This document shows positions 5,601 through 7,509 of a DNA stretch of 7,509 nt, one piece after another. The DNA comes from Anaerolineaceae bacterium UBA6801. GTDB lineage: Bacteria; Chloroflexota; Anaerolineae; Anaerolineales; Anaerolineaceae. The notes below the pieces were generated by a model, which made no database searches, was not told the DNA's origin, and saw only the letters and a program-made list of their open reading frames with translations. The stretch spans positions 1-7,509 of the forward strand of contig DKFH01000068.1 of NCBI GenBank assembly GCA_002452315.1, in the 5' to 3' direction. The stretch's first letter is position 1. Every line of letters starts with the position of its first letter. A program made the position numbers and the translations under genes.

Positions 5601-7509
5601 GGGGGGGTAGGGCTCAGTTATCCTTTACCCCGCCCGACCCAGGCACCTACCGCCTCACGGTTGAGGCAGGCGGCGCGCTTACCGAGGTCTTGATTTGGGT
5701 GAGCGGAGAGAGCACTGCAGTGTGGCCAACACAGCTGCACAACCAGCTCGATCTAACGCCAGACTTTAGCGAATATCAGCCTGGACAGGTAGCGCAAATT
5801 TTTATCCCCAACCCCTTCCTGAGCGGCGCAAAAGCCATGGTGACCGTTGAGCGGGGCGCTGTATTGAGCAGTCAGGTTGTGGACATTTCCGGGTCTGGGA
5901 CAACCATTACCCTACCGATCACAGACGAATCAATTCCCAATTTGTATGTCTCTGCCATCCTGCTGGGTGCGGATGAAAGCGGCAAGCCGGATTATCGGCA
6001 GGGCACGCTGAAATTACCTGTTTCACCACTCAGCAAAACCCTTAATGTTGCGCTGGAGGTCAATCCGGCCCTGGCAAAACCGGGCGAAGAGGTGATCCTG
6101 ACGTTGAAGATCTCGGATCAGGACGGCAACCCGGTCCAGGGCGAGTTTTCTGTGGCCGTGGTGGATAAAGCGTTGCTGGCGTTGATTCCGCCGAACAGTA
6201 TGCCAATCCTTGACGCGCTGTACGGCGAAAGGCCGCTTTCTGTGCAAACCAGTTTATCACTTTATACCTATGCCAAACAATTGACCATTTCGCCCCTCGA
6301 AGTAGGCGGGTTAGGTGGCGGGGCGGACCGTTTAGCGGAGCAAGGGATCCGGGAAGATTTCCCTGATACCGCCTTTTGGCAGGCCAACGTGATCACCGGT
6401 GTGGACGGCACTGCCCGACTGGCCATCCCGCTACCGGACAGCCTGACCACCTGGGTTGTGGATGTGCGTGGGTTGACCGAGGACTATCTCGTCGGGCAAG
6501 GGGAGGTTGAGGTCCTGACGCAAAAACCTCTCATGATCCAGCCGGTGACGCCACGCTTCCTGGTGGATGGGGACCAGGTTGAGATGGCGGCAGTTGTGCA
6601 TAATAACACCCCCGGTGCATTGGTGGTGGATGTCTCACTGGAGGCGGCCGGATTCAGGCTGATGGATACCGACCCGGTCCACCAGGTGACGATTGCCCCC
6701 GGGCAGAGCGAACGGGTGACGTGGTGGGGCCGGGTGGAGAGTGTGGCGTCTGTTGACCTGGTGCTCCGGGCGGAGTCGGGTGAGCTTGAAGATGCCAGCA
6801 CGCCGACCTGGGGGGATCTGCTGGTCAAAAGGTACACTATGCCGTACACCTTCAGCACCGCCGGTCACCTGGCGGAAGCAGGTGCGCGGCTCGAATTGGT
6901 CAGCTTGCCGATCACAACCGACCCCTCGTCGGGCGAATTGAACCTGGTTCTGTATCCATCCCTGTTGGTGAGTCTCGTCGATGGGTTGGAAGCCCTGGAA
7001 GGTGCGCCTGATAGCGATACGCTTACAGTGCTCTCGCGCCTATTGGCTAACTTGAACACCTACCTGGTTTTACGCAATCTGGCGTTAGATAATGTGCAGC
7101 TAACGTCTGCATTGGATGAAGTGATCAGGACGGACGTTAAAAAACTCTTGTCGGTTCAAAATATTGATGGTGGATGGTCATGGTGGGTATCAGCAAACGC
7201 CAGCCAGGAGAAATCTGACCCATCCATCACCGCCTATGTTTTAGTGGGGCTGGGGATGGCTGATGAGGCTGGCATTGACATTGGAGAGCAAAACCTGGCT
7301 CGCGGCAGGGATTTTCTAGCCTTTGATTTGACACAGCCCGGTGAAGTCCAGGCGGCCTGGATGCTGGACAAGCTGTCCTTCCAGACCTATGCCATGCGCC
7401 AAACCGGGCTTGACCTATCCGCGACTGTGGATGGGCTGTATGCCCGTCGGTCAGAATTGAGCCCCTGGGCGCTGGGGTTGCTGGCGTTGACGGTCCGCGA
7501 GCAGGATGG
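2534..7509 (+). CDS. Thioester-less alpha-2-macroglobulin family lipoprotein with N-terminal Ig-like domains, partial at the right edge
   Basis: The frame is open from GTG 2534 to the window end: 1658 residues, no stop, no frameshift found on codon-by-codon reading. Order: n-region with R9, K10 and R12; hydrophobic core; lipobox LVSGC with Cys30; Thr/Pro-rich linker (31-65); three Ig-like Big_5-type units (about 66-160, 164-262, 267-372) and a related beta unit (about 376-466); MG domains including the MG2 motif YTDRPIYRPGD (704-714) and YRKP (804-807); MG6 start VVDKALLAL (1209-1217); bait-position segment (1218-1274); DFPDTAFW (1275-1282), LPDSLTTW (1300-1307), PRFLVDGD (1340-1347); then the first part of the thioester domain with DGGWSWW (1545-1551). 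The family traps or blocks proteases at the cell envelope. Cys30 should be lipid-anchored, placing the protein outside the cytoplasmic membrane. The thioester Cys and Gln are missing, so covalent capture is not expected. The rest of the thioester domain and the receptor-binding-like end lie outside the window. Confidence 0.93.
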   Translation, partial: MVRGCLPIRKARWVNLIFSVLMITSLVSGCTLPWQTRPEVKTTDIIDPEVSPTLTPTREPRTDLPPALVEVNPLPASVIGLNEVITLYFNQGMDASSVEAALHFEPRISGRFDWQDAQTVTFSPDQPLLAGSQLRLTIDTSAQAANQAQLQEPVELRYQVADHLHVVQVMPAEGAQEVDPESVVFVVFNQPVVALGETTPDEPGFWLSPEVPGRGKWLNTSTYMFTPDPGMDGGRDYVIQLNENLIANSGAGLASTQQLEYRFTTLEPDIVSVLPLPGSLLNLDGPVEITFNVRMDTESVEANFSLMDLEGNSVPGQFEWDQNDRQLRFTPTRLLARETTYYIRLSEEARSAGGLPLINALETTRRSYPVFTIATSIEPQFESYYDGFGQYTLEFTAPLETKNITEHITLEPEVAGVNYYADPGERKLWINGYFQPETTYTLAMAASLQDAWGGQLGDPVEITFLTPPAPPSLRLLTGYVSYNLIFVPASESELVIQATNISSVSIEISPISVDDLVTLLHPDNYRYREIFLPEVREVTTHSLSLTSNRREVVTLPMLYRGEPLRPGIYYLGVHTPDIAENQPEGYQKFFLIVSENNLVMKVAPEQTFVWATRLGDLSPLVDAPVVMFTTDGDLLTKGRLDGDGQFTAEFDRGENPFATYFALVGTPGEADFAFSISSWQEGFYLYERGIAVDTFPAQLDAYIYTDRPIYRPGDTVHFRAVVFTRDDSFPSLPALQSVKVSLVGDPGMGGMSTTLYERNLPLSQFGTVADSVELTADTPPGFYWIEVSVEDTPIKALYFDVAAYRKPDIDVWAGFEDAELLVGESIHAQAQADYFFGMPASGQSVSWGLYRQEATFSLPGYHVGPLTEFWHRPNLPGFFTPMGDLIVIGEGLTDGEGHATFSFTADDLVLEESKPGSLHQYSLEVTVTDQSGFPVSATDTMLVHPETFYIGVQPESYFGNAGQSFNFSLFTVDWEATPAGSIPVEARFEAIQWEVEETGNPENPYQYTEVTDLIAGASPVTNRGGRAQLSFTPPDPGTYRLTVEAGGALTEVLIWVSGESTAVWPTQLHNQLDLTPDFSEYQPGQVAQIFIPNPFLSGAKAMVTVERGAVLSSQVVDISGSGTTITLPITDESIPNLYVSAILLGADESGKPDYRQGTLKLPVSPLSKTLNVALEVNPALAKPGEEVILTLKISDQDGNPVQGEFSVAVVDKALLALIPPNSMPILDALYGERPLSVQTSLSLYTYAKQLTISPLEVGGLGGGADRLAEQGIREDFPDTAFWQANVITGVDGTARLAIPLPDSLTTWVVDVRGLTEDYLVGQGEVEVLTQKPLMIQPVTPRFLVDGDQVEMAAVVHNNTPGALVVDVSLEAAGFRLMDTDPVHQVTIAPGQSERVTWWGRVESVASVDLVLRAESGELEDASTPTWGDLLVKRYTMPYTFSTAGHLAEAGARLELVSLPITTDPSSGELNLVLYPSLLVSLVDGLEALEGAPDSDTLTVLSRLLANLNTYLVLRNLALDNVQLTSALDEVIRTDVKKLLSVQNIDGGWSWWVSANASQEKSDPSITAYVLVGLGMADEAGIDIGEQNLARGRDFLAFDLTQPGEVQAAWMLDKLSFQTYAMRQTGLDLSATVDGLYARRSELSPWALGLLALTVREQD
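2729..3658 (+). repeat. Tandem Ig-like (Big_5/SbsA-type) domains in the macroglobulin N-terminus
   Basis: Three diverged protein units share one plan: a 'V-x-V-x-P' entry (VEVNPLP at 69, VVQVMPAEG at 166, IVSVLPLPG at 270), then a strand with F-N (LYFNQGMDASSVEA, VVFNQPV, ITFNVRMDTESVEA), a G-x-(F/W) turn, a 'TFSP/MFTP/RFTP' strand, and a G/E-T-x-Y- or LRLTI-type strand. Units 1 and 3 are most alike (both have MD-x-x-SVEA). The similarity is visible in protein, not as a DNA repeat, so the duplication is old. The role is probably a stalk or spacer. Confidence 0.7.
6185..6355 (+). other. Bait-position segment of the macroglobulin
   Basis: Residues 1218-1274 lie between VVDKALLAL and DFPDTAFW, where family members carry the protease bait. 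The first part keeps the structural YGERPLSVQT (1230-1239). The freely variable part is only about 25 residues (1250-1274), with the flexible VGGLGGGADRL and two Arg, several Leu and Glu as possible cleavage points. Placement is by motif order and was not aligned computationally. Confidence 0.5.
7004..7045 (+). other. Degenerate thioester site in the macroglobulin
   Basis: Residues 1491-1504 align without gaps to the family consensus YPYGC-x-EQ-x-x-SRLL: Pro1492 and S1501-R1502-L1503-L1504 are kept, but the Cys position is Asp1495, Glu is Leu1497 and Gln is Thr1498. Both atoms of the Cys-Gln thioester are therefore absent. The toroid fold seems preserved, because DGGWSWW and SDPSITAYVL follow at the expected distance. 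Confidence 0.8.

Noticed and set aside
5600..5608. Run of seven G that might mark a frameshift or phase-variable site
   Set aside because: The reading frame and beta-domain pattern continue normally on both sides, so there is no sign of a shift; seven G alone is weak evidence for slippage.
6484..6858. Minus-strand open frames across the macroglobulin gene (for example 6484-6858, 4058-4351, 5156-5551)
   Set aside because: The plus strand here encodes well-known A2M motifs without interruption; these frames have no recognisable domains.

Overview
The window looks like chromosomal DNA from a free-living bacterium, most probably a member of the Chloroflexota (Anaerolineae-like). I infer this from recall of protein families: the linked pair of a MobA-like nucleotidyltransferase and a protein of the type annotated 'quinate 5-dehydrogenase', and the large Ig-like/alpha-2-macroglobulin lipoprotein. 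No rRNA or other phylogenetic marker is present, so the placement is tentative. Base composition is moderate, coding density is high, and I saw no tRNA, CRISPR array, insertion sequence or phage gene.

Left part (1-1582, minus strand): two genes read leftwards as one unit. The upstream gene (656-1582) encodes a 308-residue protein of the quinate 5-dehydrogenase-like family. Its stop codon overlaps by one base the start codon of a MobA-like NTP transferase (656 to beyond base 1), which leaves the window without its C-terminus. The overlap suggests translational coupling and a shared, still undefined pathway.

Divergent control region (1583-1721): an extended -10 element faces left and a perfect TATAAT faces right. 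A short imperfect inverted repeat lies between them. The rightward gene (1722-2381) is a HAD-superfamily hydrolase of the beta-phosphoglucomutase/phosphatase type, read from a TTG codon behind a strong Shine-Dalgarno sequence.

Right part (2382-7509, plus strand): after a 152-base gap with a possible promoter, one very long reading frame runs from a GTG at 2534 through the right edge (1658 codons seen, no stop). It encodes a lipoprotein with a Thr/Pro-rich linker, at least three Ig-like (Big_5-type) domains and then a bacterial alpha-2-macroglobulin core. The core has MG domains, the YTDRPIYRPGD motif, a short bait-position segment, the LPDSLTTW/PRFLVDGD region and the start of the thioester domain. 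At the exact place where the family carries the Cys-x-Glu-Gln thioester, this protein reads D-T-L-T, while the flanking SRLL, DGGWSWW and SDP-ITAYVL motifs survive. There is no cysteine at all after the lipid-anchoring Cys30 in the visible part. It is therefore a thioester-less macroglobulin, which is the most interesting observation here. The three transcription units show no obvious functional link to each other.
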